DNA of 64,000 bases from Thermococcus barossii (GTDB lineage Archaea; Methanobacteriota_B; Thermococci; Thermococcales; Thermococcaceae), in the NCBI RefSeq assembly GCF_002214465.1, contig NZ_CP015101.1:1557013-1621012 (forward strand), read 5' to 3'. Each line of letters begins with the position of its first letter. Within the stretch, counting starts at the first letter, position 1. Below are positions 14,356-23,820 of the stretch, in pieces. The position numbers were made by a program, and so were the translations under genes. The notes beneath the pieces are model-generated. The model searched no databases and was not told the origin of the DNA. It worked only from the letters and a program-made list of their open reading frames with translations.

Positions 14356-15444
14356 ATGACGACGCGAGAGGAGATAGAACTACTAGTGGAGAGGAGATAC
14401 TACGAGGAGGCTCTGTCCAAAGTTCACAAGCTGAACGACCCCCTCGACCAGATAGAGGTTCTCACGGACATAGCCGTTGCCATATACGAGCACGGCGGAC
14501 CACAGGAGTGGATTCCGAGCATAATAGAGGACGCGATGTACATAGCCAAGAAGCTCAAGGACCCCGCCAACAAGGCTGTGGCCTACTCGACGATAGCTTC
14601 CTCCCTCGCGAGAATGGAGTACGAAGAGGACGCGATGGACTTCTTCAACAGGGCCATAGACGAGACGGATGGCATAAAAAGCCCCATAGAGAAGGGAGTG
14701 GTTCTCTCGGAGCTGGCCTATCACCTGGCCCTCGCCGGTCGTCCCGACACGGCCCTCGAACTGTTCAACATAGCCTTCGATACCATAATAGGAGCCGAGA
14801 TAGGCTACAACCTCAAGGTGGACGGCATAATAAGAATAGGAGAGCTCCTTGAGAAGGCTGGCGACACGCTACCCTCAAACAAGGCCCTCGACTTTTATAG
14901 GATGGCATTCGATATATTCGACAAGCTTCACGTCAACCAGCGCGCGGCCATAGTCGAGAAGAAGATAGAGCTGGCCCAGACCGTTTATGACGTCGGCCTT
15001 CCGGCCATACGGCGGGCCCTCCTCGAAGGGAGGAACCACTACGCCCTAGCCCTCATAGAGAAGAAATACGCAGGCGTTGTGAGGCTCATCGGGGAGCTGG
15101 AGGTCGCCCTCTGGATGAAGAGGGTTAACAACATAGAGTACCTGGACATAGTGGACAAGGCCTTTGAACACTGCGAGAGTCCGCGCTTCACTGAGGCTAA
15201 CGTTCAGAAGATAGCCCGGCTTCTGACCGAACTTGGGAGCCTAAAGAGGGCACTCGAATTCGCGAGGGAGATAAAGGACGTCCGCAAGAGGAGCGATGCG
15301 CTCAGGGCAATAGCCCTGGAGCTGGCGAGGAGGAAAGAATTCGAGGAAGCCAGAGAAATCGTGAGAAGCATACCAGACCCCAGAATAAAGACCGAGGCGC
15401 TGACGGAGATAATAGCCATAGAGGAGGCCAGTGAGGGGATATGA
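14356..15444 (+). CDS. TPR-like helical-repeat protein
   Basis: 362 residues, entirely helical, built of about nine repeats of 34-38 residues with the TPR-like spacing of Ala/Leu/Gly (for example DPLDQIEVLTDIAVAIYEHG, DPANKAVAYSTIASSLAR and SPIEKGVVLSELAYHLALAG). No enzyme motif and no membrane segment. A protein-protein scaffold role is likely, with unknown partners. The start codon follows an AT-rich promoter with very short leader. It overlaps the dipeptidase gene by 4 nt. Confidence 0.75.
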   Translation: MTTREEIELLVERRYYEEALSKVHKLNDPLDQIEVLTDIAVAIYEHGGPQEWIPSIIEDAMYIAKKLKDPANKAVAYSTIASSLARMEYEEDAMDFFNRAIDETDGIKSPIEKGVVLSELAYHLALAGRPDTALELFNIAFDTIIGAEIGYNLKVDGIIRIGELLEKAGDTLPSNKALDFYRMAFDIFDKLHVNQRAAIVEKKIELAQTVYDVGLPAIRRALLEGRNHYALALIEKKYAGVVRLIGELEVALWMKRVNNIEYLDIVDKAFEHCESPRFTEANVQKIARLLTELGSLKRALEFAREIKDVRKRSDALRAIALELARRKEFEEAREIVRSIPDPRIKTEALTEIIAIEEASEGI

Positions 15445-16376
15445 TATTCGACGCCCATTCAGACCTCCCAACCTTCGTTTACGATGAGAGGGCCAACGGG
15501 AGGAACCGCGTTCTGGAGGAGAACTTCGAGCGCTTCTTCGCCCCGGGAATAGGGGCGCGAGTCATGGCGATATGGACGAGGCCAGACAGGAGGAGCAACG
15601 CGACCGTCTACGGACTGGAGGTTCTGAACGCCTTCATCAGGGACGTCGAGGAGAGCGAGCGCTTCGAACTCGTGACAACCGTTGACGGCATGAAAAGAAC
15701 CATCGAGGGAGGAAGGGTCGCCCTATGGCTCGGCCTTGAGGGTGGGGAGCCGATAGGGGAGAGTATACACCTCCTTGAGGTCTTTCACCTCCTTGGACTG
15801 AGGGTTCTGACGCTCACATGGAGCCTGAGGAACGCGATAGGCGACGGGGTCTTCGAGAGAACCGGAGGAGGGCTTACCAACTTCGGAGTCGAGGTCGTCG
15901 GAAAGGCCGAGGAGCTTGGCATAATGATGGACCTGAGCCACATAAACGAGGCCGGCTTCTGGGACGCGCTGGAGGTCACCTCCTTCCCAGTGATTGCCTC
16001 GCACTCCAACGCGAGGAAGCTCTGCGACCACCCGAGGAACCTGACGGATGAGCAGCTGAAGGTGATAGCGGAGAGGGACGGCGTCGTTGGAGCGGTCGCG
16101 ATACCGAGCTTCGTTCACAGAGAAAAGCCCACGCTGGAAAGGTACGTGGAGCACATAGCCTACATGGTCGACCTGGTTGGCTATAAGCACGTCGGCCTCG
16201 GATTTGACTTCGTCTACTACCTTCCCGGCTGGAGTGGAAGGAGCGTCGAGGGCTTTGAGGACGAATCCAGGATTCCCGCGCTCGTCGAGAGGCTGGGAGA
16301 GAACTTCAGCGAAAAAGAGGTCGAGGCTATAACCTTCAAAAACTTCGAGCGCGTTTTTGAGAGGGTCGTGGGTTAG
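15441..16376 (+). CDS. Membrane dipeptidase family (peptidase M19)
   Basis: 311 residues. Zinc-site residues of the renal-dipeptidase fold are visible: DAHSD (H6, D8), LGLEGGEP (E100), DLSH (H167), IASHSNAR (H188) and GLGFDF near 254. It should hydrolyse dipeptides, including D-residue or dehydro forms, in the cytoplasm. There is no signal peptide despite the family name. It is translationally coupled to the TPR-like gene by an ATGA overlap. Confidence 0.9.
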   Translation: MIFDAHSDLPTFVYDERANGRNRVLEENFERFFAPGIGARVMAIWTRPDRRSNATVYGLEVLNAFIRDVEESERFELVTTVDGMKRTIEGGRVALWLGLEGGEPIGESIHLLEVFHLLGLRVLTLTWSLRNAIGDGVFERTGGGLTNFGVEVVGKAEELGIMMDLSHINEAGFWDALEVTSFPVIASHSNARKLCDHPRNLTDEQLKVIAERDGVVGAVAIPSFVHREKPTLERYVEHIAYMVDLVGYKHVGLGFDFVYYLPGWSGRSVEGFEDESRIPALVERLGENFSEKEVEAITFKNFERVFERVVG

Positions 16377-16416
16377 GTTTTTATCTCCCCGTTCCCAGCA
16401 CTGCACGGTGGGAGTT

Positions 16417-17274
16417 ATGGACGAGCTCTACTTTCTGACAGCGAGGGAGGCGAGAAGGCTTCTCTTCTCCGGGGGGAGCGTCAGGCTCAACCTCGATCTA
16501 AGGAAAACCAGCAGGACGTGGGAGATAAAACGGGAAGGAGAGGATTTCATCTTCCCCGACGGAACTAGGGTTTCGCGGGACGTTTTGGAGAGAATCGCGA
16601 GGGACGAGGGGAGCGTTTACTTCGTCAAAAACGGCGTCTACAAAGCTGCCATAGCGGGCGAGCACTTCTACAAGCTCGTCCCGACGATTCCGCCGACGAT
16701 AGAGATAAACGGCATCAGGATGCACAGGACAAAGGAAGTGAATCCCCTCCAGGACACGAGGAGCAAGGTGAACGCGGTAAAGCCAAAGGAAGGGGAAACC
16801 GTTCTCGACACCTGCATGGGGCTGGGATACACTGCCATAGAGGCCTCGAAGAGGGGAGCCTACGTCATAACCATAGAGAAGGACCCGAATGTGATTGAGC
16901 TTGCCAGAATAAACCCCTGGAGCAGGGAGCTCTTCACCGGCGGGAGGGTGCAGGTGATTCAGGGCGACGCCTTCGAGGTTGTAAAGAAGTTCAACGATGA
17001 GAGCTTTGACGCGATAATCCACGACCCGCCGCGCTTTTCCTTAGCGGGCAAGCTCTACTCGGAGGAGTTCTACAGCGAGCTGTTTAGGGTTCTCAAACCT
17101 GGCGGAAGGCTGTTCCACTACGTCGGCAACCCCGGGAAGAAGTACCGGAGGAAGGATCTCCAGAGGGGCGTCATGGAGAGGCTGAGGAGGGCGGGCTTCG
17201 TCGGGGTTAGAAGGGTGGAGGAAGCGCTCGGCGTCGTGGCGAGAAAACCGGAAAACAAAGGAGGGAAGAATTAA
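16417..17274 (+). CDS. Predicted archaeal SAM-dependent methyltransferase (COG2521)
   Basis: 285 residues. Motif I is VLDTCMGLGYTAIEASKRG, followed by ITIEKDPNVIELA and, near residue 205, IIHDPPRFSLAGKLYSEEFY. The DPPR motif and the N-terminal region are characteristic of COG2521. The substrate is unknown; the class suggests an RNA or protein amino group. The ATG at 16417 has GGTGG 5 nt before it; an upstream in-frame start at 16357 lies inside the dipeptidase gene and is unlikely. It overlaps the convergent 17271 gene by 4 nt. Confidence 0.75.
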   Translation: MDELYFLTAREARRLLFSGGSVRLNLDLRKTSRTWEIKREGEDFIFPDGTRVSRDVLERIARDEGSVYFVKNGVYKAAIAGEHFYKLVPTIPPTIEINGIRMHRTKEVNPLQDTRSKVNAVKPKEGETVLDTCMGLGYTAIEASKRGAYVITIEKDPNVIELARINPWSRELFTGGRVQVIQGDAFEVVKKFNDESFDAIIHDPPRFSLAGKLYSEEFYSELFRVLKPGGRLFHYVGNPGKKYRRKDLQRGVMERLRRAGFVGVRRVEEALGVVARKPENKGGKN

Positions 17275-18668
17275 ATCCCTCCGACCTCCTCCATCTCCTC
17301 AAAGGCTTCGAGGTTCGTGTAGTAGTCCATGAGCTCGGAGATCTCCCTTCTAAGCCTGAAGCTCCTGACTATCGCTATGGCAAAGCCTACTATCGACGGC
17401 CAGGCCAGGAGGAGCAGCAGCTTGGCGTCGCTCATCGGTATCGGCCTCGGGTCGGTGAAGCGGTTGAAGTTCCATATCATGAAGGCTATCATCAGCCAGG
17501 CCGTTGAGAAGTTGGTCAGGCCGCTGCCGCTCTCGCCGAGCTTGAAGCCCGGAACGACGTCCTTCGTGATGGGAGGAAGCAGGTTGCTCCCCATGAAGCC
17601 GAGCTGGTCCTCGAAGACGTGGAGCCACTGGCCGATCATCGAGGCGAGTGCCAGCTCCGTCGCGTGCTCGTAGCCGATCAGCTTGAAGAGAGCGAAGACG
17701 ACGAGGCCTATTATCATGCCCATCGTGAGGGAGTGGCTGAAGCCGTGGTGCCAGGGAAGGAAGCGGTCCTTGACGACCGTCTTGCCCCTGAACTCGGCCC
17801 TCCTGAAGGCTATCTCCGGGCCCGAGAAGGAGTCTATCCTCGTGGGCTTGGGGTAGGTCTTGATGAAGGGCACGCTCACCTTGGCCACGCCGTACTTCCT
17901 GTACTCAGGAACGTCACCGCCTATTGCAACCCCTCCAGGCGTTACTATCGGCCCCATCTCGACGCGGACTTCCCTCTTGGGCGGGTCGAGGTGAACCAGA
18001 AAGCGCCTGTAAACGTCGCCAGGAAGGCGAATGTTGTGTATCTTGACTATCCTCTCGCCCTCGCGGTAGGCCTCCTCGATGGCCCTCGCTATGGTGTCCG
18101 CTATGCCCTGCGGGTGGGGGGCATCGCTGACGACGAGCTTGAGGCCATCCTCATCGACATCGACGTAGCCGAAGACGAGTATCTCCTTGCCCTCCTCAAT
18201 CTTTCCGAACTCCTCCTCGAAGAACTCGTAGTCGTCGCCGAAGGCCTCGACGGTTATCTTCCCCGTTCCGTCGTTGAGGGTGAAGACTATGCTATTGTAC
18301 TCCTCCGTGACGGTCTCCTCGCTTCCGTCCTCGCGGAGGACCTTGTAGGAGACCTTCCCGGAGCCCCTGACGAGTATATCCTCCACCGTTCCCTCGATGG
18401 CAAAGAACTGGTAGCGGTTTTCCTCGCTCAGCTCGCTTACCTTGACGAGCTTCGGCGCGTAGTGCTTCTTCTCGTCCCAGGGGGCGGGGTCTATCTCGTA
18501 GTCCCTCCTCGCCAGGAACTTTCCGAACTTGAAGTCCACGAAGTCCGGGAAATAGGCGGAGGCAGCCGCGATGACCGGAATGAGTATGCCCAGCCTTAGA
18601 TCACCGACGAGGGCGGCGAAGAAGGTCGCCGCCGCGAGGCCCGAGATGTAGTGGGTGAATCCCCTCAT
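17271..18668 (-). CDS. YdjM-like membrane hydrolase with inserted OB-fold domain
   Basis: 465 residues. Two N-terminal membrane helices with PDFVDFKFGKF are followed by a soluble insert (about 75-290). The insert contains an OB-like unit (SIVFTLNDGTGKITVEAFG). The C-terminal membrane part has HHGFSHSLTMG and GQWLHVFEDQLG, the His/Asp set of the YdjM/DUF457 metal-dependent hydrolase family. The OB insert echoes the repeats of the surface protein encoded two genes upstream, in the same operon. Membrane-bound hydrolysis of an unknown substrate is inferred. Confidence 0.7.
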   Translation of the reverse strand: MRGFTHYISGLAAATFFAALVGDLRLGILIPVIAAASAYFPDFVDFKFGKFLARRDYEIDPAPWDEKKHYAPKLVKVSELSEENRYQFFAIEGTVEDILVRGSGKVSYKVLREDGSEETVTEEYNSIVFTLNDGTGKITVEAFGDDYEFFEEEFGKIEEGKEILVFGYVDVDEDGLKLVVSDAPHPQGIADTIARAIEEAYREGERIVKIHNIRLPGDVYRRFLVHLDPPKREVRVEMGPIVTPGGVAIGGDVPEYRKYGVAKVSVPFIKTYPKPTRIDSFSGPEIAFRRAEFRGKTVVKDRFLPWHHGFSHSLTMGMIIGLVVFALFKLIGYEHATELALASMIGQWLHVFEDQLGFMGSNLLPPITKDVVPGFKLGESGSGLTNFSTAWLMIAFMIWNFNRFTDPRPIPMSDAKLLLLLAWPSIVGFAIAIVRSFRLRREISELMDYYTNLEAFEEMEEVGGI

Positions 18669-18674
18669 CTCACA

Positions 18675-19997
18675 TCACCCCAGTCCGAGCAGGTGCATGA
18701 AGTAGCCGGTGTGGCCGGTCATGCTGATGAGCACGGGCAGGATAAGTCCACCGAGGCAGTAGCTCCTCCTGGTGTTGAAGGCAGCCGCCATCAGGCCTAT
18801 CGCCGTCGAGACGAAGAGCACCGCCAGCCCCATCGGGCCGGTGAGGAGGTAGCTTATCACGACGAGCGTCACTGCAACTACGTAGGAGAGCTTCTTGATG
18901 TGGACGACGTTGAAGCTCTTGGCTAGGAACCTGGAGAGGTAGTAGGTGAAGAGGAAGCTTATGCCCGCGCTGAGCAGTATGGCACCTATCGCGGCCAGGT
19001 ACTCCGCGTAGCTCTTGGGAGTGTAGATTGAGCTGACGAGCCATGCAGCGGCCCCCCTCGTGAGCCTCAGCTGGGGCAGGAAGAGGAGCGTGAAGGCTCC
19101 GACGTAGTAGATGACCCTGTTCACTCCCTGGCTTATGATGAAGGCGTCGTCTCCGCGCTGGCTGGTCATGTGGCCCGCTATCAAAGCTCCCATTCCACCG
19201 GTGATTATCGGGTAGACGGCCGCTATTGTTCCTCCGAGGGCGCCGCCGAAGGTGGCCTTGAGGGTGTTGTAGAGGCTGCTCTCGACCCTGTCGTCGGGAA
19301 CCTGCTCGAGCATCGGCGGGTTGGAGAGTATGTTGAGTATCACCCAGGACATTCCGAAGAAGCCTATGAACATCGGGGTAAGGCGGGTGTAGGCGCTCGT
19401 CGTCGGCAGGAGGTTGGTGTTCATCACTATGAAGCCCAGCAGGCCCGAGAGGAAGAACACGAGGATTCCACCGAATATCTGCCTCCAAGCCAGCCAGAGC
19501 CTCTCAGCGGGTGTTCTTCCTCTGTCTCCCTCCTTGGGCCACTCGCTCATGAACATGAAGACCACTATCGCAACGAGGAAGTAGGTGATGTACGGGCTGG
19601 TCGCCTGGTAGATCGGCGGGAGGATCCTCGGGAAGAGGAAGAGCGCGCCGATCACGAGGAAGAGGGTCCCCGCTACCGCTCCGATGAGGTAGAGCAGGAC
19701 CGCCTCGTGCCCCCTGCCGAGGAGGAGGTAGCGCTGTGTGGGGAAGAGGAGGAAGACGGCGCTCTCGTCGGCGACGCTGAAGTAGACGCTCGATATCGCG
19801 CTCACGTAGGCGTAGGCGACTATGGCGCCGATGGCGAAGAAGGGGAAGGCCTGGACGGGCATCAGCTCGCCAACGCCGAAGACTGCCACCAGTAGGGCCA
19901 TTATGTTGAATATGTGGAAGCCCGGAATCCAGGATATGAGGGCGCCGAAGAGCACCCCCGCGAGGGACCAGATTAAAAGGTCAGAGAGGGGGAGCAT
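18675..19997 (-). CDS. TctA-like multi-spanning membrane protein (COG1784)
   Basis: About 440 residues with some eleven membrane helices. The start has ISWIPGFHIFNIMALL, a pattern like the N-terminal pore motif of TctA permeases (GxxPGxH). A second half begins GFFGMSWVILNIL and contains AVYPIITGGMGALIAGHM, again like the TctA inverted repeat. Bacterial TctA moves tricarboxylates with a periplasmic TctC partner; none is present here. The start is uncertain (20006 GTG, 20003 ATG, 19997 ATG); the last has GGTGAT 4 nt upstream. Middle gene of the three-gene OB-fold operon. Confidence 0.7.
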   Translation of the reverse strand: MLPLSDLLIWSLAGVLFGALISWIPGFHIFNIMALLVAVFGVGELMPVQAFPFFAIGAIVAYAYVSAISSVYFSVADESAVFLLFPTQRYLLLGRGHEAVLLYLIGAVAGTLFLVIGALFLFPRILPPIYQATSPYITYFLVAIVVFMFMSEWPKEGDRGRTPAERLWLAWRQIFGGILVFFLSGLLGFIVMNTNLLPTTSAYTRLTPMFIGFFGMSWVILNILSNPPMLEQVPDDRVESSLYNTLKATFGGALGGTIAAVYPIITGGMGALIAGHMTSQRGDDAFIISQGVNRVIYYVGAFTLLFLPQLRLTRGAAAWLVSSIYTPKSYAEYLAAIGAILLSAGISFLFTYYLSRFLAKSFNVVHIKKLSYVVAVTLVVISYLLTGPMGLAVLFVSTAIGLMAAAFNTRRSYCLGGLILPVLISMTGHTGYFMHLLGLG

Positions 19998-20002
19998 GGC
20001 CA

Positions 20003-22966
20003 TCACCTCACCTCGATGCAGTCGGCCCTGTAGGGGATCACCTCGACGACCCCCTTGTACTCGGCGACGTAGCCGGCAACCCTGACAGTCTGGCCCTCGC
20101 TGAGGTCGGGCTGGGCCACGCTCTTGGGTATGAAAACCACCAGCTCTCCGCTTCCGTCGTCGATGGTCAGCTTGACGAAGGTGCTGCCGGTGTAGACGTC
20201 CGTGATGGTCCCCTCAACGACCACGGTCTCCCCGAGGAGGTCGAGGGTGACGTCGCCCGTCCTTAATTCCTCCGCCGGAACCGCTCCAACGACGGTTATG
20301 GAAACCACCTCGCCGGCGTCGGCGTCGTAGGTTATCCTCAGCCTGCTTCCTGTTCCCGCCTCCCTCGGGTCCGGGAGGAGTTCCCTCGCAACCCTGAGCT
20401 CGGCGCTCCCCGTGTGGTCGTGAATCGTCATCAGGTAGCCCTTATCGTAGCTCAGCCCGTCCCAGGTGACGGTGAGGTTCACCTTCCCGGTCGCGTCCGG
20501 AAGCTCCGAGACGGTTATCTCCTCTATTCCCTCCACGGGTTCCTCCCCGATAACCACGGCATCGAGGTCGTAGACTATAACCTCGGCCTCGCCGTTGTAC
20601 TCGTCCACGTAGCCGGCTACGGTGACGCTCTGGCCCTTCCTGACGCTCAGGTTGGCACCACCGGGTATGAAGACCGCTATTCCACCGCTCCCGTCATCTA
20701 CCGTCAGCTTGAGGTTGCTTCCGAGGGTGAAGACGCTCGAAACCGTCCCGTTCACGGCCACGGTCTTGCCCTTCATCGAGAGGTCTATTGAGCCCGTCCT
20801 AACCAGCGGTGATGGCTTGGCCCTGGTGACGTTGAGGGAAGTTATCCTGCCGGAGAGCGGGTCGGCTACGATTCTCAGCTCGCTCCCGGTTCCGGCCTTG
20901 AGCGGGTTGGGCAGGAGGGAGCGCTCGACGAGCAGGGTTGCGCTTCCGGTGGAGTCGTGGAAGGTCAGGGCGTAGTCTGGTTTCTGGTAGGCAATTGAGT
21001 CCCACGTGACCGTCAGGAAGAGCGGCTCCGTGGCGTTCGCGAGTTCGGAGACCGTGCCCTCCCTCGGGCCGGTTTCCTCGACCCTCTGGATCGAGGCCGG
21101 GTTGAAGAGCACCACCTCGGGCTCGTCGCGGTATATCTCAACGTATCCGCCGATCCGCACCAGGTCGCCCTTGGCCGGGACGTAGGTCAGCCCGTTGGCG
21201 GTTGAGCGCGGCACGAAGACAGGCAGCTCGCCGATGGTTATCTTGAGGTTGCCGCTGAGGTTGGCCACGTCCGTGACCCTGCCCACCACCTCAACCAGCT
21301 CTCCCCTCATCTCGATTGTGACCTCCTCCGGCCTGAGCGGGGTCGGTGGAATCGGTTCCTCAACGGTGAGGTTCTGTCCCTTCACCAGGCCCTCCTCGAT
21401 GACGAGGCCCCTGACGACGACCTGACTTCCGGTTCCGGCCTTGAGAGGGTTGAGGTTCAGCAGGGCCTCCCTCGGGAGAGAAGCCTTGACGCCGTCCACT
21501 GTGAGGTAGTAGGTGCCGTTTGCGTAGGTCAGGCCATCGATGGAGCCGACGAAGTCCACGAGCTGGTTAACGTAGTCCCCGAGCTCACCTGCGGTCACTC
21601 TCGGGAGCTCTATCTCGCCAGGTGGAACCGGCTCTCCGAGGGCCCTAATCCCTTCTCTGGTGTAAACGACAACCTCGAGCCTTCCACGGTACTCCTCCAG
21701 ATAGCCCCCGACCTCCACGCCGAGGCCGACTTTGAGCTGGGCCAGGGTCTCGTTCGAGAGCTCGGCGAGGGTGGCCGAGGGTATGAAGACGTCCATCCTT
21801 CCGGTGCCGTCGTCGATGACCAGCTTGAGGTTCGAGCCTATCCTGTCAACCTCCTCGATGTTACCCTTCACCGCCACCAACGAGCCGCGCATGTCGATGG
21901 TCAGCGTCCCTATCGGCCTGAACTCGGGTTTCACGGGCCTGACGACTTCAAGGTAAGCCGCGACGAGCCTGCCGTCGTCCCCCATTCTCCCCGCAACCTT
22001 GACCGTGCTCTCGCTGGAGGCGTTGAAGGGGTTGAGGTTCGTGAGAACCTCGCGCGGCACGAGGGCATCGAGGTAGTCTTGACCATCGGTGAGGGTGAGG
22101 GCGTAGCGGCCGTTCTCGTAGGTTATTCCGGCCAGCGTCCCCTCAACGGCCATGACCATTCCAGGATAGCGGGATGCCTCGCCTATGGGCACCAGCGGCG
22201 CCTCCTCGATGGGAGTTATAGACAGCTGAGTGAGGTTCCTGACGACTATCTCCGGCGAGGTGCCCTTGTAGAGGTAGACTATCCCCGGGGCGTAGAGAGT
22301 ATCCCCGACCTTGACGGAGAGGTTGTTGAAGACGAGGAGGACCCTCGGGATGAGAACCGAGACGGAGGAATCGCCGGTATCGACGGTCAGCAGGTAGCCA
22401 GAGCTGACGTTGGAGAACCCGGTGACGATGCCCTCGACGGCCACGTAGGTGTTGCTCATGTTAACCGTGAGGGACTTGACGAGAGGTGGGTTTTCAGAGT
22501 AGAGTTTCGAACGGAACTCCAGGCCGCCGAGGTACTGGAGCATCGAGTAGGTGTAGGTCTCCCTCACGCGGAGCTGGACCTCGGCCGTTATCTCGTCGCC
22601 GGGGAAGGGAACGAGCCCCCTCCTTATCATCTCGTCCGCCAGCGGGGAGTAAACGCGGACGTCGATCTGCCCGGTTCCATCGTCGACCGTGAACGTAATG
22701 CCGAGCTTTCCGCCGGTCTGGGAGACGTAGGGAACCGTAACGACCGTTCCGTTTATCCTCACCACGGCGTAGTTCATCAGGTAGTTGCCGTAGACGTCGC
22801 TCACCCTTACGAGCGGTGCCTGGGCGCTCTGGGCGGCAACGAGAAGAACGGCAACGCCGATAACTGAGAGCAGGAGCGAGAGATACTTGAGCCTCGAAAC
22901 GTCGAGTCTCTTCTGTTCCTTCAGACCGTGATAATAGAGCTTCTTCTCACCCTTCCTCTCGGTCAT
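20003..22966 (-). CDS. Giant surface protein made of about ten OB-like repeats
   Basis: 987 residues. One membrane segment or signal anchor (about 27-46) is preceded by a basic N-terminus, so the rest is outside the cell. Two kinds of unit alternate. Type A has GSNLKLTVDDGSGGIAVFIP-like cores (four or five copies). Type B has YALTFHDSTGSATLLVERSL-like cores. I count about ten units. OB folds of this kind bind nucleic acid or oligosaccharide; COG4085-type annotation fits. It is first gene of an operon with the TctA-like and YdjM-like proteins (stop overlaps the next start). There is no C-terminal anchor. Confidence 0.7.
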   Translation of the reverse strand: MTERKGEKKLYYHGLKEQKRLDVSRLKYLSLLLSVIGVAVLLVAAQSAQAPLVRVSDVYGNYLMNYAVVRINGTVVTVPYVSQTGGKLGITFTVDDGTGQIDVRVYSPLADEMIRRGLVPFPGDEITAEVQLRVRETYTYSMLQYLGGLEFRSKLYSENPPLVKSLTVNMSNTYVAVEGIVTGFSNVSSGYLLTVDTGDSSVSVLIPRVLLVFNNLSVKVGDTLYAPGIVYLYKGTSPEIVVRNLTQLSITPIEEAPLVPIGEASRYPGMVMAVEGTLAGITYENGRYALTLTDGQDYLDALVPREVLTNLNPFNASSESTVKVAGRMGDDGRLVAAYLEVVRPVKPEFRPIGTLTIDMRGSLVAVKGNIEEVDRIGSNLKLVIDDGTGRMDVFIPSATLAELSNETLAQLKVGLGVEVGGYLEEYRGRLEVVVYTREGIRALGEPVPPGEIELPRVTAGELGDYVNQLVDFVGSIDGLTYANGTYYLTVDGVKASLPREALLNLNPLKAGTGSQVVVRGLVIEEGLVKGQNLTVEEPIPPTPLRPEEVTIEMRGELVEVVGRVTDVANLSGNLKITIGELPVFVPRSTANGLTYVPAKGDLVRIGGYVEIYRDEPEVVLFNPASIQRVEETGPREGTVSELANATEPLFLTVTWDSIAYQKPDYALTFHDSTGSATLLVERSLLPNPLKAGTGSELRIVADPLSGRITSLNVTRAKPSPLVRTGSIDLSMKGKTVAVNGTVSSVFTLGSNLKLTVDDGSGGIAVFIPGGANLSVRKGQSVTVAGYVDEYNGEAEVIVYDLDAVVIGEEPVEGIEEITVSELPDATGKVNLTVTWDGLSYDKGYLMTIHDHTGSAELRVARELLPDPREAGTGSRLRITYDADAGEVVSITVVGAVPAEELRTGDVTLDLLGETVVVEGTITDVYTGSTFVKLTIDDGSGELVVFIPKSVAQPDLSEGQTVRVAGYVAEYKGVVEVIPYRADCIEVR

Positions 22967-23121
22967 GAACAGACCCCCGGTTTATTTGACGTAGCAATCC
23001 AGTTGATGGGTGCTCTTTTTAACGCTTTCGTGCCAGATGGAGGCAGAAAAGGGCATACCTGGGCAGGAAAGAACTTTACGATGGCAGAAAATAATTTAAA
23101 TTATGGGGACACAATCACGTC

Positions 23122-23820
23122 ATGCGCGTTATCATGGTCACAGACCAAAAAAGGCATCTTTTCCATCGGCTCCTCATCGTCAAGGCAAGCAAGGCTCTCG
23201 TTGAGGGAAACAGGGCAGAATTCGAGAAGGTTCTCGGGGACTTCGAGAGGAACTACCTCATGGAGGGGCTGGTGAGATACAGGGAAGAGTCTTTCCTTGA
23301 GCTCCTTGGGAAGTACGTTCTTCTGGGAGTTGCTGCGGGGTTCAATAAAGCGGAGGAGCTGATAGCGGAGGCAGAAAAAGGTGGGGTTCGCATCATTGAA
23401 GTCGGCGATCCCTACGTTCCCTTTTACATGACAGGAACGCTGTTCCTGGAGGGAAAGCCGGTCCCAAAGGAAATCGTGAAAAGATTGCCCGACCCCATCT
23501 ACGACCTGAACGATGAGGAGTACATCGCCTTTCTCCTCAGGCTCTTCGAGCACAACCATCACTTTGGGATAGTCAGCTGTGCCTTCGAGTTCTTCGCCCT
23601 GAGAGAGGCCCTTTACATGGGGCTTCTAAAGCCGGAGAAACCCGAAATCTGGCGGGATAAGAGCTGCTTCGTCGGGGTAGCCCAACTAAAAGGAGACATC
23701 GACGACGTTGATGGAGAGTTCAAAATCGCCTGCAGAGACGGGTGGTGCGTTTTTTACTTCAGAGGGAGCAGAAAAAGGTTGAAGGAAAAGCTGAAAGAGA
23801 TGGGCCTCAGCTTTCCTTGA
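23122..23820 (+). CDS. Hypothetical protein, 232 aa
   Basis: A soluble protein with an acidic helical first half and the later pattern YDLNDEEYIAFLLRLFEHN, then CAFEFFALREALYMG. No named family comes to mind. TATA-like AATTTAAATTATG ends about 20 nt before the ATG, predicting a leaderless message. An alternative ATG is at 23134. The 3' end overlaps the convergent peptidase gene by 14 nt. Confidence 0.6.
   Translation: MRVIMVTDQKRHLFHRLLIVKASKALVEGNRAEFEKVLGDFERNYLMEGLVRYREESFLELLGKYVLLGVAAGFNKAEELIAEAEKGGVRIIEVGDPYVPFYMTGTLFLEGKPVPKEIVKRLPDPIYDLNDEEYIAFLLRLFEHNHHFGIVSCAFEFFALREALYMGLLKPEKPEIWRDKSCFVGVAQLKGDIDDVDGEFKIACRDGWCVFYFRGSRKRLKEKLKEMGLSFP

Noticed and set aside
19141-19180. ATGATGA inside the TctA-like gene as a C/D box RNA
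   Set aside because: No D' or C' box follows at the right spacing, and the bases are explained by the minus-strand coding sequence.
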